NCBI RefSeq assembly: GCF_020616555.1
Contig: NZ_CP085173.1
Location: forward strand, 930,001 to 994,000
DNA: 64,000 nucleotides
Direction: 5' to 3'
From: Streptomyces longhuiensis
GTDB lineage: Bacteria > Actinomycetota > Actinomycetes > Streptomycetales > Streptomycetaceae
The translations under genes were made by a program, and so were the position numbers. This document shows positions 52,296-61,292 of this stretch, piece by piece. Position 1 is the stretch's first letter. Each line of letters starts with the position of its first letter. The notes under the pieces were generated by a model. The model ran no database searches. It was not told where the DNA came from and was given only the letters and a program-made list of their open reading frames with translations.

Positions 52296-53237
52296 TCAGT
52301 TGGTGCCGAGGACGCCGGCCAGGAACGTGACGGCCTGCGTGATGGCGGCCTCGGCGGCCTGGGTGCCGCGCAGCGCGTTGAGCATCACGAAGTCGTGGAT
52401 GACGCCCTGGTAGCGAACGGCCGTCACCGGAACTCCGGCCTCGCGGAGCTTGTTCGCGTACGCCTCGCCCTCGTCGCGCAGCACGTCCGCTTCACCGGTG
52501 ATGACGAGGGCCGGCGGCAGGCCGCGGAGCTGGTCGACGGTGGCGCGCAGCGGCGACGCGGTGGTCTCGGCCCGCTGGGCGGCGTCGGCGGTGTACTGGT
52601 CCCAGAACCACCGCATGGCGTCGCGTCGCAGGAAGTACCCCTCCGCGAACTGGTGGTAGGAGGCGGTGTCGAAGCTCGCGTCGGTGACCGGGTAGAACAG
52701 CACCTGCCCGAGCAGTTGGACACCCCCGCGCTCCTTGGCCATCAGTGTCAGTGCGGCGGACATGTTGCCACCCACGCTGTCGCCGGCCACCGCGATGCGG
52801 GTGGCCATCAGGCCCTTGCCCGCTCCGTCGGTGGTCACCCAGTGGGCGACCGCGTAGTTCTGCTCGATCGCGACCGGGTAGCGGGCCTCGGGCGAGAGGT
52901 CGTACTCGGGGAAGACCACGGCGGCGTTCGCGCCGACGGCGAGTTCGCGGACGAGGCGGTCGTGCGTGTGGGCGTTGCCGAAGACCCAGCCCGCGCCGTG
53001 GATGTAGAGGATGACGGGCAGGGTGCCGGTGGCGCCGGCGGGCCTGACGATCCGGACGCGCACGGAGCCGGTGGGGCCGCCGGGGACGGTGATCCACTCC
53101 TCGTCGACCGCGGGCTTGGCAATCTCGCCGGACTGGACCTCGTCGACCGTCTTGCGGCCCTCCTCGGGGCCGAGGTCGAAGAGGAACGGCGGCTTCGCGG
53201 TCGCGGCCGCGAACTCCGCGGCGGCCTGCTCCAGCAC
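52296..53237 (-). CDS. Alpha/beta hydrolase (HSL-like esterase), start uncertain
   Basis: The 313-residue esterase has the oxyanion motif HGAGW (in YIHGAGWVFGNAHTHD), nucleophile Ser in GDSVGG, a C-terminal GEADVLRDEG Asp region and the catalytic His in GVIHDF. The only standard start is GTG 53237, which lacks a ribosome site. Upstream in the same frame SAEEFAISEYIPAAP looks like coding sequence and has GGAGGAG ahead of an ATC codon, but no ATG, GTG or TTG before a TAG. The true start may be non-canonical or lost. Confidence 0.82.
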   Translation of the reverse strand: MLEQAAAEFAAATAKPPFLFDLGPEEGRKTVDEVQSGEIAKPAVDEEWITVPGGPTGSVRVRIVRPAGATGTLPVILYIHGAGWVFGNAHTHDRLVRELAVGANAAVVFPEYDLSPEARYPVAIEQNYAVAHWVTTDGAGKGLMATRIAVAGDSVGGNMSAALTLMAKERGGVQLLGQVLFYPVTDASFDTASYHQFAEGYFLRRDAMRWFWDQYTADAAQRAETTASPLRATVDQLRGLPPALVITGEADVLRDEGEAYANKLREAGVPVTAVRYQGVIHDFVMLNALRGTQAAEAAITQAVTFLAGVLGTN

Positions 53238-53284
53238 TGGCGCGGCCGGAATGTACTCGGAGATGGCGAACTCCTCCGCTGAAG

Positions 53285-53301
53285 GGAGCCCGGCGGGCTC
53301 C
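53285..53301 (-). repeat. 7-bp hairpin in the leader of the esterase gene
   Basis: GGAGCCC (53285-53291) pairs with GGGCTCC (53295-53301), loop GGC, just upstream of the GGAGGAG sequence on the minus strand. It could influence translation of the esterase. Confidence 0.5.
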
Positions 53302-53790
53302 GCCTGACGAGAAGGCTATGCCGCGATGCCCGGGGACCACGGCAGCGGACCGCTGGCATCCCGGGAGTTCCCCCTGCCACGCGCGGTCAGGAGGGCCCGG
53401 CGTGATGATCCAGCAAGCGGTTGAGCAACTCCACGAACCGGTCGCGTTTGTTGATCAGCAGCTCACCCCAGCAGCGCTCGGCGAAGGCGAGCTTGATCGA
53501 TGCCCGGATCCGGTGGTGCACGCCGGCAGCGTGACAGCGGCCACGGTCGGTGCCGCGACGACGACCGCCGCTCGGGTCCGCAGTCGGCGTGAGCTGCCCA
53601 GGCGCTGGGTGGCAGCAGCGAGTTTGGTGAACATTGCTTGCTTGCTTCCGATTTCGAGAGGTGAGTTGGGCCGGACAGGCCGAAGCGGCGATCACCCGAG
53701 CCGTGCCCGGTCGGCCCTCGCTCGATGGGCGTCGACCGACGCGTTGGACAGGTACGAAGGGTGGACAGGTACGAAGGGTGGGCAGCGCGC
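53302..53790. other. 489-base region without a supported gene; contains a 17-bp tandem repeat
   Basis: Frames are open on both strands but none has recognisable domains. On the minus strand a fragment near 53390-53510 reads IKLAFAERCWGELLINK and DRFVELLNRLLDHH, which looks more protein-like than the rest but matches nothing I know. GGACAGGTACGAAGGGT is repeated head to tail at 53746-53762 and 53763-53779, beside the 3' end of the PLP-enzyme gene. The stretch may be a decayed gene. Confidence 0.5.
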
Positions 53791-54945
53791 TCAGCGGGAC
53801 CGGCCGGCGCCCGCGATCGAGGCTCGACGGAAGTCCGTCTGCCACACGTCGATCACCTCGCCTGTCTTGTCGGTGACGAAGTAGTCGGGCCAGCGGTCGA
53901 AGGCGGAGCAGGGGTGCGAGATTCCGACATCGACCAGGTCGGCGACCTCGAGGCCGGTTGCTCCGGTGAGGACGGCGTGGTGGTCGTACAGGCTGCGGAA
54001 CTGCCCTGAGATGTCGTGCCTCGGAGATCCGCCGGGACTGTGGGCCGAGAGAAGTACCGGCAGGTCGGCGTCGTAGGGCAGGTCACGCTTTCCGGCTCCG
54101 ACGACAGCCGCCCCGGTCTCGGGAACGGACAGGACGACGGCTCGGATCGACACGGCCGGAATGAGCTGCGGAATGGGACTCACCCGCTGATAGGCGCCGT
54201 GATCGTGGGTCACGTAGCAGCCGGACCGAAGGAGCCGCACGGTGCCGGCGACGTCGCTCGTGGTCGGCAGGAACTCGACAACTCGGTCCGGGAAGGCCGA
54301 CCCTCCCATCGAGTACACGGGGGTGTCGGTCTCGAAGAGATCGGCGACGTCGAGATAGACGTCGCGCACCCGGCGACAGTGTTCGTCGACGGCCGCAATC
54401 GTGTCGTCGCTCCGGGTGTTGGGGGCAACGCCTTCGTATCCGGCCACTCCCACCAAGCTGAGGCCTGGCGCCTGGCTGACCAGCCTTGCCAGCCGGCGTG
54501 CGTCCCCGGGATCGCGGATCCCCGTGCGACCGCCAGGCGTTCCGACGTCGAGAAGAACCTTGAGGGCGGGCCCGTGCCCGGCGAAGATCTGCTCCGCCGC
54601 GATGACACCTTCCGTCGAGTCGACGAAGCATCGGATCTCTCTGGCCGGATCCTCCTCCAGCAAGCACTTCAGACGCCGCAGCCCGAAACGGTCGACGACC
54701 TGGTTGGCGATGAGCACCGAGCCGTGCCCCCAGCCCAAGATCGTCTGCGCTTGGTCCACCGTCGCGACCGTGACTCCTGAAGCACCCGCGGCGAGCTGCC
54801 GCTCGATGACGGGTGCGGACATCGTTGTTTTGACATGGGGGGCGAGTTCCACGTCTCGGGACCTGCACCAGGCGGCCATGACGCGAATGTTGTGATCGAC
54901 GGCTTCGGCGTCGAGGCGCAATTGAGGATATGCGGCTGAGACCAC
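53791..54945 (-). CDS. PLP-dependent D-threonine aldolase / D-serine dehydratase-like enzyme
   Basis: The 384-residue fold-type III PLP enzyme has an N-terminal alanine-racemase-like barrel with Schiff-base Lys39 in APHVKTTMS and cofactor-barrel stretches GVTVATVDQAQTIL, LKVLLDVGTPGGRTGIRD and VAGYEG. The C-terminal D-serine-dehydratase-like domain carries GISHPCSAFDRW, where His and Cys would bind a divalent metal. It acts on D-amino acids (retro-aldol or deamination). GTG 54945 is preferred, with AAGGA 6 bases upstream; the frame extends eight codons further to a GTG at 54969. It is divergent from the PucR regulator. Confidence 0.87.
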   Translation of the reverse strand: MVSAAYPQLRLDAEAVDHNIRVMAAWCRSRDVELAPHVKTTMSAPVIERQLAAGASGVTVATVDQAQTILGWGHGSVLIANQVVDRFGLRRLKCLLEEDPAREIRCFVDSTEGVIAAEQIFAGHGPALKVLLDVGTPGGRTGIRDPGDARRLARLVSQAPGLSLVGVAGYEGVAPNTRSDDTIAAVDEHCRRVRDVYLDVADLFETDTPVYSMGGSAFPDRVVEFLPTTSDVAGTVRLLRSGCYVTHDHGAYQRVSPIPQLIPAVSIRAVVLSVPETGAAVVGAGKRDLPYDADLPVLLSAHSPGGSPRHDISGQFRSLYDHHAVLTGATGLEVADLVDVGISHPCSAFDRWPDYFVTDKTGEVIDVWQTDFRRASIAGAGRSR

Positions 54946-55149
54946 GAGAATTCCTTGAGATCGGTGCACTGTCCCGCGTACGGCCAGGCCTCGGCGAAAA
55001 CTGCCGGAGTTCGGTCACATCGAAACTCCGACGGCAATCCTCATGAACATCACCTGGGAATTCATCGTCATTCCGTACCAGTTTCACCCGGCGACTTCGT
55101 TCAGAAGTGCGAACCGATCCGGGATAGGCTGGGAATGAGGGTGCGGCGA

Positions 55150-56841
55150 ATGCCTGTCTCTCCCGTCCCTGACCTAACTGAACGGTTTCGATGTATGAAT
55201 GGCCACGGAGCCCGGCTCGACAGCATCCTGAGCAACCTTGGCGGCACGCTGCTGGAGGAAGTGGCGGGGCGCGTCGATCCGGCAGTCGTCGTCACCGACG
55301 TCGTCATCGATGAGCGCCATGGGGACGACCCACTTCGACCCGGGGCCGTACTGCTGTGCGCCGGCGCCGACGCGGGAGATGTTCCGGCGCTGATCGAGCG
55401 AGCAGTCGCAGGCGGGGCCGCCGCCGTGGTCCTGCGTGGACCGCTCGACCTCGATGAAGGAGCCCGCGGGGCTGTCGAGAACAGCGGGCTCGTCCTGCTC
55501 GCCCTGACGCGTGGGGCAAGCTGGGCACAACTCGTGGTGCTCCTGCGGTCGTTGCTGTCCAGCAGCAGCATCGGCGGGGCCGGCGCGGAACTGCTCGCGG
55601 GGTTTCCCGCAGGGGATTCATTCGCCCTGGCCAACGCGATCGGTGCACTTCTCGACGCACCGATCACCATCGAGGACCGGGACTCGCAGGTGTTGGCGTT
55701 CTCCGGCCGCCAGGACGAAGCCGATCAAACCCGCATCCAGACGGTCCTGGGGCGCGTCGTGCCCCAGCATGCCCGGCATGCCCAGGAGCGTGCCGGGGTG
55801 TTCAAACGCCTCTACGCCAGCGAGAAGCCGATATTCGTCGACACACCACTCATCGAAGGAGTGGCGGGGCTGCCACGCGTAGCGATGGCCGTGCGTGCCG
55901 GTGATCAGGTGCTGGGTTCGATCTGGGTGGCGGTGCCGAGCCCTCTCAATCCCGAGAAAGAGCAAATGCTCGTCGACGCGGCGAAAGTCGTGGCGCTTCA
56001 CCTGCTCCGTCATCGGGTGGGTGTCGATGTGGATCGGCAGGTTCGCGCGGATCTCATCGCCACGGCTCTCGCCGAAGGCCCCGCGGCGCCGGAGGCGATC
56101 GAGCGTCTTCGGCTCGCGCGCCGACGGGTCACCGTGATGGCCATGGCCGTCTCCGAGATGACCGCCGACTCCGCTGCGGGCGCACCGACGAGCCGCCAAC
56201 TGCTGGAACGAACTGCCGACGCGCTCTCGTCCCATCTCTCGGTCGTGACCCCGGGATCCGTGGCAGCCCTGGTCGGTGACGTGTGCTACGCGATCGTCCC
56301 CAGTTCCGCACCGGACGCCGACTCCGACGATCTGCCCGAGAAGGCGCAGTCGGCTGTGCGGGACTTCCTGCGTCGGACCTCGGACGGGCTGACAGGTGTG
56401 GTTCTCGGCATCGGTCGCGCCGTCGATTCGGCCGGCCCCGCTGACCTGGCCCGGTCCCGACACGACGCCGACCGGACCCTGCGAGTGCTCCGCCGGCGCC
56501 CCGGACGTCGTGTCGCCCGGTACTCCGAAGTCCAGGTCGACGCACTGCTGTTGGAACTCGGGGATCTGCTGCACAACGAGGGCGGCCTTCTCGACGGGCC
56601 GATCCAGCATCTGCGCACCTACGACCAGGAGAACGGCACCACCCTGGTCGACACGCTGTCCGCTTGGCTGGACAGTCTCGGAAATGTTCTGAGCGCCTCC
56701 ACCTCTCTCGATGTGCATCCGAATACCTTCCGGTACCGGCTGCGGCGGGCCGCGGAGATCACCGGGATGGACCTGAACGACCCCGAGAAGCGCTTCGCCG
56801 CGATGCTCGAACTCCGCATCGTGCGAGCGGACTCTCCATGA
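55150..56841 (+). CDS. PucR-family transcriptional regulator
   Basis: The protein has about 563 residues. An N-terminal PucR-type sensor (about 25-150; ILSNLGGTLLEEVAGRV, VLLCAGADAGD) is followed by a GAF-like middle part (LANAIGALLDAPITIEDRDSQVLAFSG), a GGDEF-like linker domain and the C-terminal HTH_30 (LVDTLSAWLDSLGNVLSASTSLDVHPNTFRYRLRRAAEITGMDL). ATG 55150 has GAGG 9 bases upstream; ATG 55135 is also possible. It lies between the D-amino-acid enzyme gene (divergent) and the peptidase/ABC operon (convergent), so it probably controls one or both in response to amino-acid or peptide supply. Confidence 0.88.
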   Translation: MPVSPVPDLTERFRCMNGHGARLDSILSNLGGTLLEEVAGRVDPAVVVTDVVIDERHGDDPLRPGAVLLCAGADAGDVPALIERAVAGGAAAVVLRGPLDLDEGARGAVENSGLVLLALTRGASWAQLVVLLRSLLSSSSIGGAGAELLAGFPAGDSFALANAIGALLDAPITIEDRDSQVLAFSGRQDEADQTRIQTVLGRVVPQHARHAQERAGVFKRLYASEKPIFVDTPLIEGVAGLPRVAMAVRAGDQVLGSIWVAVPSPLNPEKEQMLVDAAKVVALHLLRHRVGVDVDRQVRADLIATALAEGPAAPEAIERLRLARRRVTVMAMAVSEMTADSAAGAPTSRQLLERTADALSSHLSVVTPGSVAALVGDVCYAIVPSSAPDADSDDLPEKAQSAVRDFLRRTSDGLTGVVLGIGRAVDSAGPADLARSRHDADRTLRVLRRRPGRRVARYSEVQVDALLLELGDLLHNEGGLLDGPIQHLRTYDQENGTTLVDTLSAWLDSLGNVLSASTSLDVHPNTFRYRLRRAAEITGMDLNDPEKRFAAMLELRIVRADSP

Positions 56842-56865
56842 GTTCCCATCCCGGGCCGAACGCGC

Positions 56866-56909
56866 GGGCCCGCTCGACCAGTTGATCGGACGGCTGGTCG
56901 AGCGGGCCC
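56866..56909. terminator. Strong bidirectional terminator, 16-bp perfect stem
   Basis: Bases 56866-56881 (GGGCCCGCTCGACCAG) pair perfectly with 56894-56909 around a 12-base loop, followed by TTCCCC. It separates the ends of the PucR gene and the peptidase/ABC operon. Confidence 0.9.
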
Positions 56910-56946
56910 TTCCCCACCGCAGCCGGAGACGCCGGCCGCGAACCGT

Positions 56947-59900
56947 TCAGGACACCTTCGGGGCCGCCCGCACCCCGTAGTGCACGTACGGCTCGCCGGT
57001 GGGCAGCGTGTAGAACGTGACCGGGGTCCAGGTCCGGGATTCCGGCGCGCGGAAGACGAACAGGCTGTCGGAGACGGGTACCAGGTCGTACTCCTGGGTC
57101 GGATCCGGGGTGAGTTCGGCCAGTGGACCGGTGAGAGTCTGGCGCAGGCGCAGCCTTTCCCCGGTCAGCAGAACCTCGGCGCGTACCCCGGCCCGCTCGT
57201 ACACACCGGCGTGCCGCCGCGCGTCCACGACGGGAGGTTCGGCGGCCGGTTCGAGCGGGCGCGACACGGCCACTCCGGCCAGTTCCGCGAAGATCTCCCG
57301 GTACAGCCCCTCGTACAGGTCGCGTGGACTGCCGCCGTTGGTGAGCAGCACCACCGCGAGTCCTTGCTCGGGGAGCAGCCGCAGGAACGCCGCCTGGCCG
57401 ATCGTGCCGCCGTCGTGGCCGATGACCTCGTGCCCGCCCCAATCGAATCGTATCCAGCCCAGGCCCCATGAGTCGCCGATGCTGTGCGGGTCGGGCAGGT
57501 CGGTCTGCTTGTCGGCCATCGCGTCCACCGACGCCCGGGCGAGCACGCGCTCGCCGTTCGGTGCCAGCCCGCCGGTCAGATGCAGCCGGGCGAACGCCAG
57601 GACGTCCGCGGTCGCCGCGCCGACCAGACCGGCGGGACCGACCGAGCGCGGCAGCCCCCAGACGGGAGCGGACGTCGGCTCGCCGCCACCGGGCGAGAGA
57701 TGGCCGACCGCCGCGCGGAACAACAGTGCTTCCTCGGGGAGCGTGACCGTGTGGCTCAGGCCGAGCGGGGTGAACAACCGTTCGCGCATCGCGCTGTCCC
57801 AGGTCTTGCCGGTCAGTTTCTCGATGACCCGGCCGACGAGGACGAATCCCGAGTTGCAGTAGGAGAAGGTCGCCGCGAGCGGGTGGTTCTGTCCGACTCC
57901 CGCGAGCTGGTCGACGTAGCGCTCCAGGCAGTCGTCGCCACGGCCGGTGTCGGTGAACACGTCGCCGTCGATGCCGCTGGTGTGGGTCAGCAGATGGCGC
58001 ATGGTCACCTGCCTCGCCACATCCGGATCGGCCAGTCGCAGCTCGGGCAGGACGTCCGCTATCGGCGCGTCGAGGTCGAGCAGCCCTTCGTCGACCAGTT
58101 GCATCACGACGGTCGTCGTCCACACCTTGGTGATCGAGCCGATCTGGAACAGCGAGTCGTCGGTGACGTCGACGCCGGTGTTCGTGCTCAGGACGCCGTG
58201 GCTCGCCTGCACCAGCTCGTCAGCGCCGTCGGGGCCGGTGCGCAGGATGCCGAGCGCCGCTCCGGGTACGCGATGTGCGCACGCCAGTTCGCTCAGCCGC
58301 CGCTGCCAGTGCGCGGCGTCTATCGGCACCCCCGCCACGCTCTTCTTGTGCCCTGCGTGCCGTTCCACCCAGTCGACGACGCGTCGGTTGAAGTCCGCCC
58401 GGTGCGACGGCCTGCCGTCAAGGATGAACAGGTGCGAGCTGCCGGGGTACAGCACCAGCCGGGCCGGGACGCCCCGCTCGCGCAGCGCGGTGAACCACTG
58501 TTCCGCCTGCCCGATGGGACAGCGCACGTCGTCGGCGCCCTGCACGATGAGCGTCGGTACCTGGACCTGGTCGACGTGGGTAAGTGGCGACTGCTTCGTG
58601 TACTGCTGTTCCCTGGCCCACGGGGTGCCGCCCAGTTCGCGCACGCCCATGTAGTGACCGGCGTCCGAGGTGCCCGCCATGCTGGTCAGATCGCTGACCA
58701 CCCCGCCCGCGACCGCAGCCGCGAACCGGTTGTCGCGGCTCGTCAGGTAGCAGGTCATGAAGCCGCCGTAGCTGTAACCGGACACGGCCAGCCGGTCGGC
58801 GTCGGCGATTCCCTCGGCGACGAGGTGATCCAGTGGTTCGAGGAAGTCCGGCGCGTCCGCCTGGCCCCACGCGCCGAGCGCCGCGGTGAGGAACTTCTCG
58901 CCGTAGCCGTCGCTGCCGCGTGGGTTGAGCAGCAGCACCGCCCAGCCGCGCGCGGCCAGCACCTGGTGGTAGAGGTGGGTGGCGTCGGCCGTGCCGTTCC
59001 ATGCGTTGTGCGGGCCGCCGTGGATGTCCAGCAGCAGAGGCGAAGGACCGGTGCGGGCCGGGTCGCGCACCAGCCAGCCATGGACCACGGTGCCGTCGGA
59101 GATCGTGAACTCCCGCTCCTCACGGGCGAACAGCTCGGCGTCGGCGACGCTCTCGCCGTGGTGTGTGCGCGGCTCGACCGTCCCGTCGGCGAGGTCGACC
59201 GTCGTGATCTCGCCGAACGAGGACGGCGTGGCGAGGAGGATCGCCACGGTGTCCCCCGCGACGGCCAGGTCGCCGACGGTGTTCCCCGCGCCTCCCACGA
59301 CCGGCCGCGGCGCTTTGCCGTCGAGACCGACCGAGTAGAGGTGGGTGCAGCCGCGCTCGCGCACGCAGAACAGCACCCGGCCGTCCGCTGTCGGGCACGG
59401 CGCCGCGCCGGGATAGCCGGGGCCGCCCGGCATCACGTTCCGGTCAAGAGCAGCCGTCAGGTCGACGGTGTCACCGCCGTCCAGCGGCACCAGCAGCAAT
59501 TTGGTGTGCCCGATCTCGGTGTCCCCCCGCCCGACGACCAGCAGTGTCTGACCGTCAGGAGTCCATGTGACCGTGGCTGCTATGCCGTCGCCGGAGCCCG
59601 TCAGCTGCGGCTCGGCGGCGCGCTCGGTCAGGTCGAGGACGTAAGCGGCTGACCGCAGCGTGAGGTCTGCGTCGGGCTCTCGGGCGCCGGGGAACGCCAG
59701 CCGGGTGCCATCGGGTGACCAGGCAGGATCGCCCGCGTTCCAGTCCCCCGACGTGACCTGCCGGATCTCCCGTGTGCCCACGTCGAGGACGTGCACGTGC
59801 TTGCGCACAGTCCGCAGCAGGCCCGTGCCATCGGCTTTGAAGTCCAGCCTGTCCGCCACGACCGGGGCATGCGCCCGGCGTGCGCGTGCGGTTGCGTCCT

Positions 59901-60303
59901 CGCCGTCCGCCGCGGCGAGGTCGACCGGCGCCGCGAAGGCGATCTTGCTGCCGTCCGGGCTCCAGGCTGGCGCGCCGGCGCCCAGCGGGAGTTGTGTCAC
60001 CTGCTCGGCCTCGCCCCCGGCGGTGGGCAGGAACCACAGTTGCGGGGCCGAGTCCCGGGCACGCAGGAACGCGATACGCGTGCCGTCGGGCGACCATGTC
60101 GGTGCTGTGTCGGTCGTGCCCCGGGTGAGCTGCCGCGCCTCGCCGCCCGCGGCGGCGACCTGCCAGAGCGCCCGCACGTCCCGGTCGCCGTCACGGTCGG
60201 CGGCGCGCAGCACGTACACGATCCGGCTTCCGTCCGGCGAAACGCTCGGCTGCTCGGGGACTGTCAACTCGTACAGATCATCAATGCCAAGGCGTCGGGT
60301 CAT
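56947..60303 (-). CDS. Fusion of S9 prolyl-oligopeptidase and S12 beta-lactamase-like peptidase
   Basis: The single 1118-residue protein has two complete serine-hydrolase modules. The first is S9 (acylaminoacyl-peptidase type): a beta-propeller with TolB-like SPDGTRIAF repeats, then an alpha/beta hydrolase with Ser511 in GYSYGG, Asp in GADDVRCP and His in GSSHLF. The second is S12 (class C beta-lactamase/D-aminopeptidase fold), with SxxK at Ser723-Lys726 (GSITK), Tyr815 in FSYCN, and the HDG triad at His963 (GHDGG), followed by a small C-terminal domain. No signal peptide is seen, so it acts in the cytoplasm. ATG 60303 overlaps the upstream ATPase stop; an upstream extension of 57 codons lies inside that gene. 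It probably cleaves imported peptides, the S12 part possibly at D-residues. Confidence 0.9.
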   Translation of the reverse strand: MTRRLGIDDLYELTVPEQPSVSPDGSRIVYVLRAADRDGDRDVRALWQVAAAGGEARQLTRGTTDTAPTWSPDGTRIAFLRARDSAPQLWFLPTAGGEAEQVTQLPLGAGAPAWSPDGSKIAFAAPVDLAAADGEDATARARRAHAPVVADRLDFKADGTGLLRTVRKHVHVLDVGTREIRQVTSGDWNAGDPAWSPDGTRLAFPGAREPDADLTLRSAAYVLDLTERAAEPQLTGSGDGIAATVTWTPDGQTLLVVGRGDTEIGHTKLLLVPLDGGDTVDLTAALDRNVMPGGPGYPGAAPCPTADGRVLFCVRERGCTHLYSVGLDGKAPRPVVGGAGNTVGDLAVAGDTVAILLATPSSFGEITTVDLADGTVEPRTHHGESVADAELFAREEREFTISDGTVVHGWLVRDPARTGPSPLLLDIHGGPHNAWNGTADATHLYHQVLAARGWAVLLLNPRGSDGYGEKFLTAALGAWGQADAPDFLEPLDHLVAEGIADADRLAVSGYSYGGFMTCYLTSRDNRFAAAVAGGVVSDLTSMAGTSDAGHYMGVRELGGTPWAREQQYTKQSPLTHVDQVQVPTLIVQGADDVRCPIGQAEQWFTALRERGVPARLVLYPGSSHLFILDGRPSHRADFNRRVVDWVERHAGHKKSVAGVPIDAAHWQRRLSELACAHRVPGAALGILRTGPDGADELVQASHGVLSTNTGVDVTDDSLFQIGSITKVWTTTVVMQLVDEGLLDLDAPIADVLPELRLADPDVARQVTMRHLLTHTSGIDGDVFTDTGRGDDCLERYVDQLAGVGQNHPLAATFSYCNSGFVLVGRVIEKLTGKTWDSAMRERLFTPLGLSHTVTLPEEALLFRAAVGHLSPGGGEPTSAPVWGLPRSVGPAGLVGAATADVLAFARLHLTGGLAPNGERVLARASVDAMADKQTDLPDPHSIGDSWGLGWIRFDWGGHEVIGHDGGTIGQAAFLRLLPEQGLAVVLLTNGGSPRDLYEGLYREIFAELAGVAVSRPLEPAAEPPVVDARRHAGVYERAGVRAEVLLTGERLRLRQTLTGPLAELTPDPTQEYDLVPVSDSLFVFRAPESRTWTPVTFYTLPTGEPYVHYGVRAAPKVS

Positions 60304-61292
60304 CGCAGGAGGCCTCCTCGTGGGATTGCGGGCTGTTCGCTGACGCTCGGGGAGAAGTGGCAGGCCGCTCGGTGCCGGCGGGTCACCGCGTCGCCGGCCG
60401 GGTCGGAGCTGAGGCAGACGGTGCGCTCGGTGTGCGTGAGCGGGCCGATCGGGCAGCGGGGGTGGTAGCGGCAACCGGTGGGTGGGTGGTGCGGGTCGGG
60501 CGGTTCCGTGTCGCCGATGCCGTCACCGGAGACGTCGAACAGGCCGGTACGGACGGACGGGGCCGCGGCGAGCAGGTCGCGCGTGTAGGGGTGTTGCGGG
60601 TCGTTGAGGACGTGCTGGGCGGGGCCCGTCTCCACGATGCGGCCGAGATACATCACGGCGATCACGTCGCTGAGATAGCGCACCACGGCCAGGTTGTGCG
60701 AGATGAGGAGCATCGACAGATCCAGTCGCCGCTGCAGTGTGCGGACCAGGTTGAGCACGGCGCCCTGCACCGACACGTCGAGCGCGGACGTGATCTCGTC
60801 GGCGATCAGTACCTGCGGCTCCCCGGCCAACGCGCGGGCGAGCGCGACACGTTGCCGCTGCCCGCCGGACAGGTGCTTCGGCAGCATCCCCGCCCGGTCC
60901 GGGTCGAGGTTGACCAGTTCGAGCAGCCTCGCCACCTCGGCCCGTCTGCCCGCCGCCCCGGCGTGCGCACCGCGTGGCAGGGCCTCGGTGATCGACTCAC
61001 CGATGCTCATCCGCGGGTCCAGCGAGGAGTACGGGTCCTGGAACACCATCTGGAGCGGACGCCTTCGCGGCAGGCATTTCACGTCCACGCCGCCGAGCAG
61101 GACGCGGCCCGCGGCGACCGGTACAAGGCCCACCGCGGCCCGTGCCAGCGTCGACTTGCCTGATCCCGACTCCCCGACCAGCCCGACCACCTGTCCCTTG
61201 GGCACGGTCAGGCTGACCTGGTCCACCGCGGTCAGGCCGCCGCGTCGGGCGCCGTAGCGCACGCTCACCTCGTCAAACACCAGCGCGCTCAT
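60300..61292 (-). CDS. Peptide-type ABC transporter ATP-binding protein (OppF family)
   Basis: The 330-residue ATPase has Walker A GESGSGKST, Q-loop MVFQDPYSSLDP, signature LSGGQRQR, Walker B VLIADEITSALD and H-loop ISHN (Asn follows the His instead of the usual Asp). The C-terminal oligopeptide extension has CRYHPRCPIGP. ATG 61292 overlaps the stop of the fused permease-ATPase, and its own stop overlaps the peptidase start, so translation is coupled through the operon. Confidence 0.92.
   Translation of the reverse strand: MSALVFDEVSVRYGARRGGLTAVDQVSLTVPKGQVVGLVGESGSGKSTLARAAVGLVPVAAGRVLLGGVDVKCLPRRRPLQMVFQDPYSSLDPRMSIGESITEALPRGAHAGAAGRRAEVARLLELVNLDPDRAGMLPKHLSGGQRQRVALARALAGEPQVLIADEITSALDVSVQGAVLNLVRTLQRRLDLSMLLISHNLAVVRYLSDVIAVMYLGRIVETGPAQHVLNDPQHPYTRDLLAAAPSVRTGLFDVSGDGIGDTEPPDPHHPPTGCRYHPRCPIGPLTHTERTVCLSSDPAGDAVTRRHRAACHFSPSVSEQPAIPRGGLLR

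Noticed and set aside
53302..53790. Possible transposase remnant
   Set aside because: Some fragments look protein-like, but no DDE motif, terminal inverted repeats or target-site duplication could be seen.
60304..60474. N-terminal extension of the S9-S12 fusion by 57 codons
   Set aside because: It lies within the ATPase gene, has no similarity to S9 proteins, and ATG 60303 is perfectly coupled to the ATPase stop.
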